Below are positions 1-8,899 of a stretch of 64,000 nt of DNA, piece after piece. The notes beneath the pieces were generated by a model. The model made no database searches. It saw only the letters and a program-made list of their open reading frames with translations, and had not been told where the DNA came from. Numbering within the stretch: the stretch's first letter is position 1; each line of letters opens with the position of its first letter. The position numbers were made by a program, and so were the translations under genes. Where the stretch lies: NCBI RefSeq assembly GCF_032931615.1, contig NZ_CP136759.1, forward strand, positions 2,232,001-2,296,000. Direction: 5' to 3'. The DNA is from Palleronia sp. LCG004 (GTDB lineage: Bacteria > Pseudomonadota > Alphaproteobacteria > Rhodobacterales > Rhodobacteraceae).

Positions 1-660
1 CGTGCCCTGGTCGATCAGCATCGGCCCGTCGAAGCCCGCATCGCCGATCAGCAGGCTCGCGTCGTGGCGGCGGTGCGCGGCCTTGTCGTCGCCCAGATAG
101 GCGGTGAGCTGCGGCGCACCCCAATCGCTGTCGGTCGTGTTCGCCATCGGTGCAAAGGCCGAGACGCTGCGGAAACGACCCTTGAGCCCCATGGCGAGTG
201 TCAGCGCGCCGTGACCGCCCATCGAATGCCCGGTGATCGACTGACGCTCCATGTCGAGCGGAAAGTTCTCGGCCAGCAACGTCGGGAGATCGTCGGCGAT
301 ATAGCTCCACATCCTGAAATGCTTGGCCCAGTCGCCCTCGGTCGCATCGACATAGAAGCCCGCACCCTGCCCCATCGCGAAATCGTCTGCATCGGCAACG
401 CCTTCGCCACGGGGCGACGTGTCGGGAAAGACGACGGCCACGCCGGCCTCGGCGGCGACGGCCTGCGCCCCGGCCTTGGTCATCGCGTTCTCGTGCGTGC
501 AGGTGAGCCCCGACAGGAACCACAGAAGCGGCACCGGCCCCGACCGTGCTTCGGGAGGCAGGTAGAGCCCGAAGGTCATGTCGCACCCGGTCGCGTCGGA
601 GGCGTGGGTATAGACTCCCTGCGTTCCACCGAAGCTCACGTTTTCGGAAACGGTCTTCAT
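1..660 (-). CDS. fghA: S-formylglutathione hydrolase, C-terminus cut by window edge
   Basis: An esterase-D family serine hydrolase that releases formate and glutathione from S-formylglutathione, the second step of glutathione-dependent formaldehyde oxidation in the cytoplasm. The 220 visible residues carry the nucleophile elbow GHSMGGHGA, the oxyanion-region segment LLWFLSGLTCTHEN and the family stretch VFPDTSPRG. The family is about 280 aa, so the last ~60 residues, including the catalytic His, lie outside the window. The ATG is preceded by a strong GGAGG about 6-7 bases upstream. It is the last visible gene of a minus-strand pair behind the AEC transporter. The partner enzyme (class III alcohol dehydrogenase) is at 4558-5670 on the same strand. 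Confidence 0.95.
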   Translation of the reverse strand, partial: MKTVSENVSFGGTQGVYTHASDATGCDMTFGLYLPPEARSGPVPLLWFLSGLTCTHENAMTKAGAQAVAAEAGVAVVFPDTSPRGEGVADADDFAMGQGAGFYVDATEGDWAKHFRMWSYIADDLPTLLAENFPLDMERQSITGHSMGGHGALTLAMGLKGRFRSVSAFAPMANTTDSDWGAPQLTAYLGDDKAAHRRHDASLLIGDAGFDGPMLIDQGT

Positions 661-721
661 CTCGGCCCTCCTGTCGCCATTCGCGCCATGAGCTAGCGCG
701 CCCGACCTCCAGCGTAAAGCG

Positions 722-1642
722 TCAGACCAGCAACGCGAGGATCACGGTGACCGTCACGACCGAGAGCGCCGTCGAAACGAGGATCGCGGCGGAGGCACGC
801 TGCGGGGCCACGCCGTAGCTCTGCGCCAGGATGAAGACGTTGCCCGCGACCGGAAGGGCCGCGGCGGCGACCATGACCCCCGCCGCGACGGGATCGACCG
901 CGAAGACGAGGAACGCCATCGTGCCCACGGCCGCCGGATGCAGGACGAGTTTGCAGAACGACAGCCAGCCCGCGACGCTCAGCCGTTCCGCGGACTTGCC
1001 CGCCAGCGATGCGCCGATCGCGAAGAGCGCGCCCGGTGTGGCGGCGGCACCGAGGATCTCGAGGAACCTGTCGGCGGGCCCCGGGATCGGCAACGACGTC
1101 GCCGACCAGACGAGGCCCAGCGCGATCGAGACGATCATCGGGTTCCGCGCGAGGCCGACCCCTACCCCGCGCGCAAGTTCCGCAACGTCGCCCCGCCCCC
1201 GGTCCAGCGTGATGAGGACGACGATCACCGATCCGAAGAGAATGAGATCGACCGTGATCATCTGCAGGATCGGACCCACCGCCGCCTCGCCCATCAGCGT
1301 GCCGAGCATTGGAATGCCCAGGAAACCGATATTGCCGATGACGGCGCATTGCGCCTCGACCGCCGTTTCGCCCATGCCGCGACCACGGACGACGCCCACG
1401 ACCGTCGCGAGGAGATAGACGGCGAGCGTCCCGCAGAAATAGGCCAGAAGGAAGCGGACGCTCAGCACCTGCGACAGGTCGAGGCCCGCGGTGAACCGGA
1501 ACAGCAGCGCCGAGAGGGCGAAATAGAACACGAAAGAGGTGAGCGCGGCGGTGGCGGCCGCGCCGAACATGCCCACGCGTCCCGCCCCGTAGCCGAGACC
1601 GATCAGCGCGAAGAAGGGGAGGGTCTGGGCCAGCACGTCCAT
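722..1642 (-). CDS. AEC (auxin efflux carrier) family transporter
   Basis: A 306-aa inner-membrane transporter of the AEC family with about ten hydrophobic helices in two halves. Family-typical features are the start MDVLAQTLPFFALIGLGYGAG, a central NIGFLGIPMLG segment, and ALPVAGNVFILAQ near the C-terminus. Substrates of bacterial members are usually organic acids or are unknown. An open frame extends 30 codons further upstream, but the Met at 1642 matches the usual family N-terminus, whose first helix begins at residue 5. It lies 61 bp upstream of fghA on the same strand, so co-transcription is possible. A second AEC gene at 50494-51420 is only distantly similar by eye. Confidence 0.88.
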   Translation of the reverse strand: MDVLAQTLPFFALIGLGYGAGRVGMFGAAATAALTSFVFYFALSALLFRFTAGLDLSQVLSVRFLLAYFCGTLAVYLLATVVGVVRGRGMGETAVEAQCAVIGNIGFLGIPMLGTLMGEAAVGPILQMITVDLILFGSVIVVLITLDRGRGDVAELARGVGVGLARNPMIVSIALGLVWSATSLPIPGPADRFLEILGAAATPGALFAIGASLAGKSAERLSVAGWLSFCKLVLHPAAVGTMAFLVFAVDPVAAGVMVAAAALPVAGNVFILAQSYGVAPQRASAAILVSTALSVVTVTVILALLV

Positions 1643-1792
1643 CCCGAGATCGCTAGACCCGCGTCCGTCCGCACGCAATGCCCCCTCGAACCGAAGCGCG
1701 ACACCCTTCCAAGATCGCGCTGCAGGTCCCACATATGCCTTGCCCTCGCCGCCGAGCGCACGGCAGGATGACCCTCACGAGAAGGAGCGCGC

Positions 1793-2407
1793 ATGAACCG
1801 GCAGGTCGAGCTCAAGAAGGGGCGCAAATACGAGCAGGTTCTCGACGGCGCGCGTCAGGTCTTCATGGCCGACGGCTTCGAGGGGGCGAGCGTCGACACG
1901 ATCGCGAAGCGCGCAGGCGTGAGCAAGGCGACCCTCTACAGCTATTTCTCGGACAAGCGGCTGCTCTTCATGGAGGTCGCGACCTGCGAATGCGGCAAGC
2001 AGGCCGCCACCGCGATCGACACGCTCGACCTCGACGATGCGCCAGACGCGGTGCTGCGGCTGGCGGGCCACCAGATGCTGGGCTTCCTGCTGTCGGAATT
2101 CGGCCAGCGCATGTTTCGCATTTGCGTGGCCGAGACAGACCGCTTCCCCGAACTCGGGCACCGTTTCTGGGAATCGGGTCCGGGCCTCGTCGAGCGGGTC
2201 CTGCGCCGTTATTTCGAACGCGCGATCGCGCGGGGCGAACTCAGGATCGAGGACAAGGCGCTCGCCGCCCATCAATTCGCCGAGCTCTGCAAGGCCGAGC
2301 TCTTTCCCCGGCTGATCTTCGGAATGCAGACGGAGTTCAGCGAGGCCGACCGCGCGCGCGTCGTGGACGGCGCGGTCGACATGTTCCTCGCCCGCTACGC
2401 CGCCTGA
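1793..2407 (+). CDS. TetR/AcrR family transcriptional regulator
   Basis: A 204-aa DNA-binding repressor. The N-terminal helix-turn-helix lies at residues 33-55 (ASVDTIAKRAGVSKATLYSY), followed by FSDKRLLF, the classic TetR signature. The rest is a helical ligand-binding domain of the AefR-like kind. AAGGAG precedes the ATG. It is transcribed away from the AEC transporter and fghA, with a 150-bp divergent intergenic region. By the usual layout of TetR genes it may control the divergent AEC gene, itself, or the downstream MFS exporter; no operator could be assigned by eye. The stop lies 4 bp from the convergent NYN gene. Confidence 0.9.
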   Translation: MNRQVELKKGRKYEQVLDGARQVFMADGFEGASVDTIAKRAGVSKATLYSYFSDKRLLFMEVATCECGKQAATAIDTLDLDDAPDAVLRLAGHQMLGFLLSEFGQRMFRICVAETDRFPELGHRFWESGPGLVERVLRRYFERAIARGELRIEDKALAAHQFAELCKAELFPRLIFGMQTEFSEADRARVVDGAVDMFLARYAA

Positions 2408-2411
2408 GGGA

Positions 2412-3140
2412 TCAGTCGACCCGGCGCAGGTGGAGCTGGTTGCCGATCTTCTTGGTCTCGAACCGCTTCAGATCCTGAACCAGATCGCTTAGCTTTCGCT
2501 TGCCGTATGTACGGGTGTCGAAATCGGGCGTTTCGGCGATGATGTACTGGCCGAGCTGGCCCAGCGCGTACCACTCGTCGTCCTGCTCGATCTTGTCCAT
2601 CGCGCGCAGGATCAGCGGCACCGCCTCCATCGGCTCGACCTTGCCCGTCGGCGACGGCCCCGGGCCCGAAATCTCGGATTTCGGCTGCAACGGTTCGTCG
2701 ACGATGTTCTCGATCAGCAGGAAGCGATTGCAGACGTTCCTGAGCGATTCGGGGGCCTTCCGCTCGCCGATGCCGATCACGTCGAGCCCCTGTTCGCGGA
2801 TGCGATTGGCGAGCGCGGTGAAATCGCTGTCGGAGCTGACGAGGACGAAGCCGTCGAACCGACCGGTGTGCAGGATGTCCATCGCGTCGATGACGAGACC
2901 GATATCGCTGGCGTTCTTGCCGACAGTATTGGCGCTTTCCTGATGCGCGACGAGACCGAGATCGCGGACCGTGCGCGACCAATTGGCGAGACGGCCCGAG
3001 GACCAGTCGCCATAGACCCGCCGCAAAGCCGGCTCACCCAGCGAGGTGATCTCTTGCAGGATCGGCGCGGCGAACTTCGCCGGAATGTTGTCGGCGTCGA
3101 TGAGGACGGCATAGAGCTTTCGCTCGCGTTCGCTCGGCAT
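2412..3140 (-). CDS. NYN domain protein with C-terminal LOTUS/OST-HTH-like region
   Basis: A 242-aa protein with an N-terminal NYN (PIN-like) ribonuclease fold. Acidic metal-binding positions are visible as LIDADN (residues 13-18), NASDIGLVIDAMD (about 77-89) and SSDSDF (102-107). The C-terminal ~75 residues (YALGQLGQYI, then DTRTYGKRKLSDLVQDL) resemble an OST-HTH/LOTUS RNA-binding domain. Relatives (LabA/DUF88, MARF1-like) are predicted to process or degrade RNA, but the bacterial targets are mostly unknown. It is convergent with the TetR gene and divergent from the MFS gene, with no obvious operon partner. Confidence 0.85.
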   Translation of the reverse strand: MPSERERKLYAVLIDADNIPAKFAAPILQEITSLGEPALRRVYGDWSSGRLANWSRTVRDLGLVAHQESANTVGKNASDIGLVIDAMDILHTGRFDGFVLVSSDSDFTALANRIREQGLDVIGIGERKAPESLRNVCNRFLLIENIVDEPLQPKSEISGPGPSPTGKVEPMEAVPLILRAMDKIEQDDEWYALGQLGQYIIAETPDFDTRTYGKRKLSDLVQDLKRFETKKIGNQLHLRRVD

Positions 3141-3289
3141 GGGGCACCTCGATCAGCAATGCCGGACGGGCTTGGGGGAGACGGGCGGGGATGTCAACTT
3201 GGCCCGGCCGCGACGATCGTGCGCCGCGGGCTCGGGAACCGACCCCATCCCGAGGGCATTGCCCTGCAAATCCCCGGAGATCCTCCCGC

Positions 3290-4462
3290 ATGCCAGACCG
3301 ATCCGCCTGGTGGCCGTTCGTGGCCGTCAGCTTCGCGTTTTTCACCGTCATGTCGGGCGCGACGATACCGACACCCCTCTACCCCATCTATGCCGAACGC
3401 TACGGGTTCTCGCCGCTGATCATCACGACGATCTTCGCGGCCTATTCCGCGGGCGTCGTCGGCATGCTGCTGGCGACCGGCCCGTGGTCCGAACAGATCG
3501 GCCGCAAGCCGCTTCTCTATGCGGGGCTTGTCGCGACGTTCGTGGCGGGCATCGCCTTCGCCCTTGCGGACGGGCTGATCCTGCTGTTGCTCGCACGGTT
3601 CCTGCAAGGTGCCGCCGTCGGGATCTTTGCCTCGCATGCCACGGTCGCGGTGACCGAGCTTGCGCCGAAGGGGCATTCCCGGATCGGGGGGTTCGGCGCG
3701 ACCGCCGCTAATATGGGAGGGCTCGGGTCGGGTGCGATCATCTCGGGGCTCGTCATCACGTTCGTCCCCGCCCCGCTTGTGACGCCATACCTCGTCCATC
3801 TCGGCATGGCGGCGTTGTCGTTCCTGCTGATCCTGCCGGCCCCCGAGCCCGTCTCTCCGGCCGAGCATCCGCATCTGCGACCGCAAGGGATGGCGGTGCC
3901 GGAAGCGGTTCGTGGCGTCTTCGTCCCCGCGGCGCTCGCCTGCTTCGCGATCTTCATGATCTGCGGCTTCCTCGGGGCCGTCGCACCGAGCTACCTGGGA
4001 AAGATCCTCGGCCACGAGGGCGATCATATCCTGATCGGATTCGCGGCTGGCACGATCTTCCTCTTCTCGATCGCGGGCCAGGCGATCGAGGACTGGTTGA
4101 ACGACCGGATCGTCCTGCCCGTCGGCATGGGGATCATGACGCTCGGCATCGCGGCGATCACGGCGGGCTTCCTCTTCGAGAGCCTCTGGGGATTGATGGC
4201 GGCCTTCTGCTTTGCCGGGATCGGGCACGGCATCGCGTTCCGCGGCGGGCTGACGGCGCTTTCGGACGGCGCACCGGACGACAAGGTCGCAGGGGTCACC
4301 GCGACCTACTTCGTGGTCGCCTATGTCGCCATCTCGATCCCGGTCCTGGTCATCGGCGCGACGCAGGAGACGATCGGATTGCAGCCGGTCACGGTGGCAT
4401 ACGCCGTCTTCTCGACCGCGCTATCGGCGCTGGCCTTCGTCATGATCCTCAGGCGCGGATAG
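3290..4462 (+). CDS. MFS transporter
   Basis: A 390-aa major facilitator superfamily protein with twelve predicted membrane helices. The loop 2-3 motif is visible as GPWSEQIGRKPLLY, and helix 4/5 carries LLLARFLQGAAVGIFASHATV, as in drug/metabolite exporters. An open frame begins 33 codons earlier, but the Met at 3290 immediately precedes the first helix and has a purine-rich GGAGAT upstream, so it is preferred. It is the only gene on the plus strand between two minus-strand genes. The TetR gene upstream is a candidate regulator (inference). The substrate cannot be read from the sequence. Confidence 0.88.
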   Translation: MPDRSAWWPFVAVSFAFFTVMSGATIPTPLYPIYAERYGFSPLIITTIFAAYSAGVVGMLLATGPWSEQIGRKPLLYAGLVATFVAGIAFALADGLILLLLARFLQGAAVGIFASHATVAVTELAPKGHSRIGGFGATAANMGGLGSGAIISGLVITFVPAPLVTPYLVHLGMAALSFLLILPAPEPVSPAEHPHLRPQGMAVPEAVRGVFVPAALACFAIFMICGFLGAVAPSYLGKILGHEGDHILIGFAAGTIFLFSIAGQAIEDWLNDRIVLPVGMGIMTLGIAAITAGFLFESLWGLMAAFCFAGIGHGIAFRGGLTALSDGAPDDKVAGVTATYFVVAYVAISIPVLVIGATQETIGLQPVTVAYAVFSTALSALAFVMILRRG

Positions 4463-4467
4463 AGAAA

Positions 4468-4496
4468 GGGCGGGACCGCTTGTCGCGGCTCCGCCC
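4468..4496. terminator. candidate terminator between convergent MFS and adhI genes
   Basis: GGGCGG-ga-CCGC, a five-base loop, then GCGG-ct-CCGCCC: an interrupted ten-pair stem just after the MFS stop codon. It is flanked by AGAAA on the left but has no clear T-run, so intrinsic termination is plausible but not certain. It could serve both converging genes. Confidence 0.4.
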
Positions 4497-4557
4497 CCTG
4501 GCTGTTCCGAAAGTGCTTTGCATGACGCGCGGGAACGCCCCCCGCGCACACACGACA

Positions 4558-5670
4558 TCAGTACTCGACGACCGCCCGGATCGACTTGCCCGCATGCATC
4601 AGTTCGAACCCTTCGTTGATCGTGTCGAGGGTCAGCTTGTGGGTGATCATGCTGTCGATGTCGATCTTGCCCTGCATGTACCAGTCGACGATCTTCGGAA
4701 CGTCGGTACGCCCGCGCGCGCCGCCGAAGGCCGATCCGCGCCACGACCGTCCGGTGACCAGCTGGAACGGACGGGTCGCGATCTCCTGGCCCGCGCCCGC
4801 GACGCCGATGATGATCGATTCACCCCAGCCCTTGTGCGCGCATTCGAGCGCCTGACGCATGACGTTCACGTTGCCGATGCATTCGAAGGTGTAATCGGCA
4901 CCGCCGCCCGTCAGTTCGACCAGATGCGCGACCAGATCGCCCTCGACCTTCTTGGGATTGACGAAATGCGTCATCCCGTAGCGCTGGCCGAGCTCTTCCT
5001 TGTCGTCGTTGAGGTCGACGCCGACGATCATGTCGGCCCCGACCATGCGAAGCCCCTGGATGACGTTCAGCCCAATCCCGCCCAGTCCGAAGACCACGCA
5101 GTTCGATCCCGGCTCGACCTTGGCGGTGTTGACGACGGCACCGACGCCGGTGGTCACGCCGCAGCCGATATAGCAGATCTTGTCGAAGGGCGCGTCCTTG
5201 CGGACCTTGGCGAGCGAGATCTCGGGCAGGACCGTGTGGTTGGCGAAGGTGGAGCAACCCATGTAGTGATAGATCGGCGTTCCATCGAGCATGGAGAACC
5301 GGCTCGTCCCGTCGGGCATGACGCCCTTGCCCTGTGTCGCCCTCACCTTCTGGCAGAGGTTCGTCTTGGGGTTGAGGCAGTACTCGCACTCCCGGCATTC
5401 GGCCGTGTAGAGCGGGATCACGTGGTCGCCGACTTCGAGCGAGGTCACGCCCTCGCCCACCTCAACCACGACGCCCGCGCCCTCATGGCCCAGAATCGCG
5501 GGAAAGATGCCTTCGGGATCGTCGCCCGAGCGGGTGAACTCGTCGGTGTGACAGATGCCCGTCGCCTTGATCTCGACGAGGACCTCGCCGGCCTTCGGCC
5601 CGTCGAGATTGACTTCCATGACCTCGAGCGGCTTTCCGGGTTCGAGGGCGACGGCGGCACGGGTTCTCAT
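4558..5670 (-). CDS. adhI: S-(hydroxymethyl)glutathione dehydrogenase / class III alcohol dehydrogenase
   Basis: An NAD-dependent, zinc-containing dehydrogenase (370 aa, full family length) that oxidises S-hydroxymethylglutathione to S-formylglutathione, the substrate of the hydrolase at 1-660. The catalytic zinc ligand motif GICHTD (Cys40), GHEGAG, the structural-zinc four-Cys lobe ECRECEYC...C and the Rossmann motif GLGGIG are all present. The open frame runs 26 codons further upstream. The Met at 5670 gives the normal N-terminus and has AGGAG about 6 bases upstream. The gene stands alone on the minus strand; the two formaldehyde-pathway genes are about 3.9 kb apart with unrelated genes between them. 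The symbol follows Rhodobacter usage; frmA and flhA are equivalents. Confidence 0.96.
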   Translation of the reverse strand: MRTRAAVALEPGKPLEVMEVNLDGPKAGEVLVEIKATGICHTDEFTRSGDDPEGIFPAILGHEGAGVVVEVGEGVTSLEVGDHVIPLYTAECRECEYCLNPKTNLCQKVRATQGKGVMPDGTSRFSMLDGTPIYHYMGCSTFANHTVLPEISLAKVRKDAPFDKICYIGCGVTTGVGAVVNTAKVEPGSNCVVFGLGGIGLNVIQGLRMVGADMIVGVDLNDDKEELGQRYGMTHFVNPKKVEGDLVAHLVELTGGGADYTFECIGNVNVMRQALECAHKGWGESIIIGVAGAGQEIATRPFQLVTGRSWRGSAFGGARGRTDVPKIVDWYMQGKIDIDSMITHKLTLDTINEGFELMHAGKSIRAVVEY

Positions 5671-5797
5671 GGGGCTACTCCTCGGGGTCGGTAATGGCGG
5701 CAATTCCACCCGAATTCGGCCCCTATTGCAAGCGATCCGACTGGTCAAGCGACGCCGCTGCGACTAGATCTCGGCTCCGAACCGGAGGGCATTCCCC

Positions 5798-6451
5798 ATG
5801 AAGATCGTCGCCTGCAGCCTTGCCGCGCTCCTCCTCGCCGCGCCCCTTCGGGCCGAGACAGCGCGCTTCGACGTGACGTTGGCCGGAATAGATCTCGGCG
5901 CGATCTCGGTCACGCGTGAGGGGGACGACGCGCGGATCGACAGCGTCATGGACAATACCCCGCTCGGCGTCGGCGACGGCACCTATGAGGCGAGCGTGAC
6001 AGGCGGGGCCTATCGCAGCGTCGAGGTATCGGGGGCCGAGACCCGCCGCATCGAGGTCGATTACTCGGGCGGTGCCGTTTCCCGTGTATCGGTCACCCCA
6101 GAAAGCGAGGCGACCGCCGCATCCGATCCGGCACAGGTACCCGCGGGCGTCATCGACCCAGCCCAGGGCCTCGCACGCATCGCGCTCGCCAGGGATTGCG
6201 TCGGACCGTTCCAGGTCTATGACGGCCGCCGGGTGGTCAGCGTGGGGCTGAGCGCGCGGACGCTCGATGCGGATACGCTCGTCTGCGACTATGCCTATCG
6301 CGTCACCGGCGGGCCCGGGCATCTTTCGCCCTTCCGCTTCACCGAGATCTCGTTGCGTGCGAGTTACGACCTGGAATCGGGAACGGTCACCGGCGCGCGC
6401 GACATCGCGGTGTCGGCAGGCCCGTTTACCGTTCGCCTCGTCGCCCACTGA
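5798..6451 (+). CDS. periplasmic DUF3108-like protein
   Basis: A 217-aa protein with a signal peptide (MKIVACSLAALLLAAPLRAE, probable cleavage after about residue 18-19) followed by a beta-rich domain resembling DUF3108: start ARFDVTLAGIDLGAISV, and a central conserved region PAQGLARIALARDCVGPFQVYDGRR. The function of the family is unknown; members are exported. It is followed 26 bp later by an I78-type inhibitor lipoprotein on the same strand, so the two probably form a small envelope operon. Confidence 0.7.
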   Translation: MKIVACSLAALLLAAPLRAETARFDVTLAGIDLGAISVTREGDDARIDSVMDNTPLGVGDGTYEASVTGGAYRSVEVSGAETRRIEVDYSGGAVSRVSVTPESEATAASDPAQVPAGVIDPAQGLARIALARDCVGPFQVYDGRRVVSVGLSARTLDADTLVCDYAYRVTGGPGHLSPFRFTEISLRASYDLESGTVTGARDIAVSAGPFTVRLVAH

Positions 6452-6477
6452 CCATCATCGAACCGGAGGACCCCGCC

Positions 6478-6756
6478 ATGCGCGCCATCTTGCTTCTCGC
6501 TGCCCCTGCCTTTCTTCTCGCCTGCCAGACGACGCCCGTGAGCGATGGAGGCCCAGCGCCCGACACCGCCGCCTGTGGTGCAGATGCCTTGGCCCCCTTC
6601 GTGGGCGGTCCCGTCGCGGACGCGCAGCAGGCGGCCGGGCAATCGATCACGCGCGTCTATGCCGAAGGCGATCCGGTCACGATGGACTACCTGCCCGAGC
6701 GGGTGAACATCGTCACCGACGGGTCGGGCCGCGTGATCCGGATCGCCTGCGGCTGA
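6478..6756 (+). CDS. peptidase inhibitor I78 family lipoprotein
   Basis: A 92-aa lipoprotein: the signal peptide ends in the lipobox-like FLLAC (Cys at about residue 16). The mature part has the I78 signature: CGADALAPFVGGPVADA, then GQSITRVYAEGDPVTMDY, and the C-terminal DGSGRVIRIACG with the paired cysteine. By family knowledge it may inhibit serine peptidases in the periplasm or at the outer membrane. The AACCGGAGGA upstream provides the ribosome site. It directly follows the DUF3108-like gene. Confidence 0.85.
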   Translation: MRAILLLAAPAFLLACQTTPVSDGGPAPDTAACGADALAPFVGGPVADAQQAAGQSITRVYAEGDPVTMDYLPERVNIVTDGSGRVIRIACG

Positions 6757-6765
6757 GCTAGGGGC

Positions 6766-7398
6766 TCAGCCCAGATCGGGTTCGGTCTTCGCGAAATCGG
6801 GATCGGCGCTCAGCCGCTCCCACCACTCCGCAAAGCCCCCGATCTGCAGGAGCTCGTCCTTGTGGGGCGTCATGCCCGTGTAGAACAGGATCGGTCCCAG
6901 CATGTAATCGGCCAGCGAGATCGTCGATCCCGCCAGCCATTGATCGCCCGCACGGATCTCGTCGACGAGCTTCAGGAACGTCCTGGCGTTTTTGAGCGTC
7001 TTCTCATGCGCCTCTTCGCCCGGATTGCCGATGAAATCGGGCTTGATGTGATAGAAGGCCACCCCAACGAGCGCATCGTAGCCATAGGCGTGGATCAGCG
7101 ACATGACCTCGGACATGCGCGCGATGTCCCAGGCGGTCTCGGGGACCGATGACGGCCCCTCCCGCGTCTGTTCCACATAGTTCACGATCGCGTCGGTCTC
7201 GCGCAGGCGGTGACCGTCGATGTCGAGAACCGGCACCTTGCCGAACGGGTGACGTTTCAGGTGCTCGGGCTGTCGCGGCTCGCCCTTGAGGACGTCGACG
7301 GGTACCTGATCGTACTCGACGCCCTTTCGGTTCAGAACGATCTTCACGGTCCGCACATATGTCGATCCGTCGAAGCCGTACAATGTCGTCTCTGCCAT
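6766..7398 (-). CDS. glutathione S-transferase family protein (maleylacetoacetate-isomerase-like)
   Basis: A 210-aa GST. The N-terminal thioredoxin-like domain begins TTLYGFDGSTYVRTVKIVLNRKG and contains the glutathione-binding GKVPVLDIDGHRLRETDAIV (cis-Pro and ETDAI element). The C-terminal half is helical, with TISLADYMLGPILFY carrying the conserved N-capping Asp. The substrate is not predictable. It is convergent with the I78 gene, with 9 bp between stops. Confidence 0.88.
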   Translation of the reverse strand: MAETTLYGFDGSTYVRTVKIVLNRKGVEYDQVPVDVLKGEPRQPEHLKRHPFGKVPVLDIDGHRLRETDAIVNYVEQTREGPSSVPETAWDIARMSEVMSLIHAYGYDALVGVAFYHIKPDFIGNPGEEAHEKTLKNARTFLKLVDEIRAGDQWLAGSTISLADYMLGPILFYTGMTPHKDELLQIGGFAEWWERLSADPDFAKTEPDLG

Positions 7399-7647
7399 CT
7401 CGCTCGTCTCCCTCGCTTAGGCTGCGGGGAAGGCTAGCGCGCGGCGGGGTCGGGGAAAGGGACAGGACGCGAGCCCCGATACCGCGCGACGTTGGGGGCT
7501 CTGACGCGGTACCGGGGTCACGTGCGACGATGTCGCCGGGTATCTGATGGCCTGTCGCGATGGCGATGTGATGGCGCGACGGGGGCCATTCGGCGCCGTC
7601 GCCGCGCCGACTTGCCAAACAGGCCCGCACGGCCCACCTTGTCTGAC

Positions 7648-7998
7648 ATGACATCGATGCAGCCAACGCCATTTCCCGGGCGGCCCGATCCGAACGACCG
7701 CACAGCCTTCGACCGGCACGAGCTCGGGACGATCCTCGGGCTCTACGGCCGCATGGTGGCGGCCGGCGAATGGCGGGATTACGGCATGTCCTTCCTGCGC
7801 GACGTGGCGATCTTTTCGGTCTTCCGCCGCACCGCCGAGCATCCGATCTACCGGATCGAGAAACGGCCCAAGCTGCGCGGCCGTCAGGGACAATACACGG
7901 TGATCGGAATGGACGGCCAGATCCTCAAGCGCGGCCACGACCTCAAGACCGTGCTTCGGGTCCTGGAACGCAAGCTCATCCGCGCCGTCGGAGAGTGA
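7648..7998 (+). CDS. DUF2794 family protein
   Basis: A 116-aa protein of an alphaproteobacterial family of unknown function. Diagnostic stretches are FDRHELGTILGLYGRMVAAG, EWRDYGMSFLRDVAIFSVF, and the C-terminal VIGMDGQILKRGHDLKTVLR. The frame is open further upstream, but the ATG at 7648 matches the family length. There is no convincing Shine-Dalgarno sequence. The strict conservation across the family suggests a housekeeping role, but none is established. Confidence 0.85.
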   Translation: MTSMQPTPFPGRPDPNDRTAFDRHELGTILGLYGRMVAAGEWRDYGMSFLRDVAIFSVFRRTAEHPIYRIEKRPKLRGRQGQYTVIGMDGQILKRGHDLKTVLRVLERKLIRAVGE

Positions 7999-8068
7999 CC
8001 GGGGCCAAATGCCCCCTAGTCGTCTGCGAATGCCCGCAGTTCGGGGCGGCACACCGATCGACAGCAGA

Positions 8069-8899
8069 TCAGAGGCGTCTCCGCGTGGTGACCGGCCCGC
8101 CTCCCTGCGCTTCGATCCGGGCGATTGCGTCGGATGCGGGCTCGTAGCTTACCGCCATGTGGTAGGCGTTGGCATGGATCAGGACCTCGCGATCGACCGC
8201 CATCGCGACATGCCCCCGCCAGAAGAGCAGATCCCCCCGCTCCATCGGCTCGTCGGGTTCGAGGACACGTCCGACCGCCCCCTCCTGCAGGTCGCTGTCG
8301 CCGGGACAGGGATGTCCCGATGAGATGAGGGCGGCCTGCACGAGCCCCGAGCAGTCGATCCCGTCCGCACCGTTCCCGCCCCACAGATACGGCACACCGA
8401 AGAACAGCTGCGCGACCCGCGCAGGATCCTCGAAGGGCTTGTTCGCCGGTCTCAGATGCGGTCTCGGGACATGACGCCCGTCCCAGAGCTCGAAGAACCC
8501 ATCGGACGCCGCGACCACGCGCAGCCGCGCGCCAAAGCTCAGCCGTGCGACCGGCGGCACCTTCATGTCCGGAACGGGATAAAGGTGGGACGCCGGCACG
8601 CCCACGATATGGGTGGCACTCGGAATGTCGCCCAGCGCCGCCTCGGCGACGTACCCCACATATCCGTCGCGATCGGCGCGGACGAAGGCCATGCCGTCCA
8701 CCCGCTCGTAGATCCGCACGCTGTCGCCCATCAGAAGCTGGCGATCGCGGGCGCGGGCATCCGGCGCGGCCCAGAGATCGGCGACGGGAAGGATCACGCC
8801 CGCAGCCTCGCCCTCGACATACCGGGCCGCATCGACGATGCCGCGCAGATGGGCGGCCGCGACCCGGCCGTTGGCGGGGAGGAGGCGGCGGTCGCTCAT
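8069..8899 (-). CDS. NlpC/P60 family cell-wall hydrolase with N-terminal SH3-like domains
   Basis: A 276-aa protein. Residues ~20-150 form bacterial SH3-like repeats (LLMGDSVRIYERVDGMAFVR, SFGARLRVVAASDGFFELWD). The C-terminal NlpC/P60 peptidase domain has the catalytic Cys in ADGIDCSGLVQAALI and the His in RGHVAMAVDREVLIHANAY. The family cleaves peptide bonds in peptidoglycan stems, often gamma-D-Glu-DAP. No signal peptide is visible at MSDRRLLPANGR, so it may act on imported muropeptides (inference). Its ATG overlaps the stop of the aminopeptidase gene (ATGA), so the two are translationally coupled and plausibly recycle peptides together. Confidence 0.9.
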   Translation of the reverse strand: MSDRRLLPANGRVAAAHLRGIVDAARYVEGEAAGVILPVADLWAAPDARARDRQLLMGDSVRIYERVDGMAFVRADRDGYVGYVAEAALGDIPSATHIVGVPASHLYPVPDMKVPPVARLSFGARLRVVAASDGFFELWDGRHVPRPHLRPANKPFEDPARVAQLFFGVPYLWGGNGADGIDCSGLVQAALISSGHPCPGDSDLQEGAVGRVLEPDEPMERGDLLFWRGHVAMAVDREVLIHANAYHMAVSYEPASDAIARIEAQGGGPVTTRRRL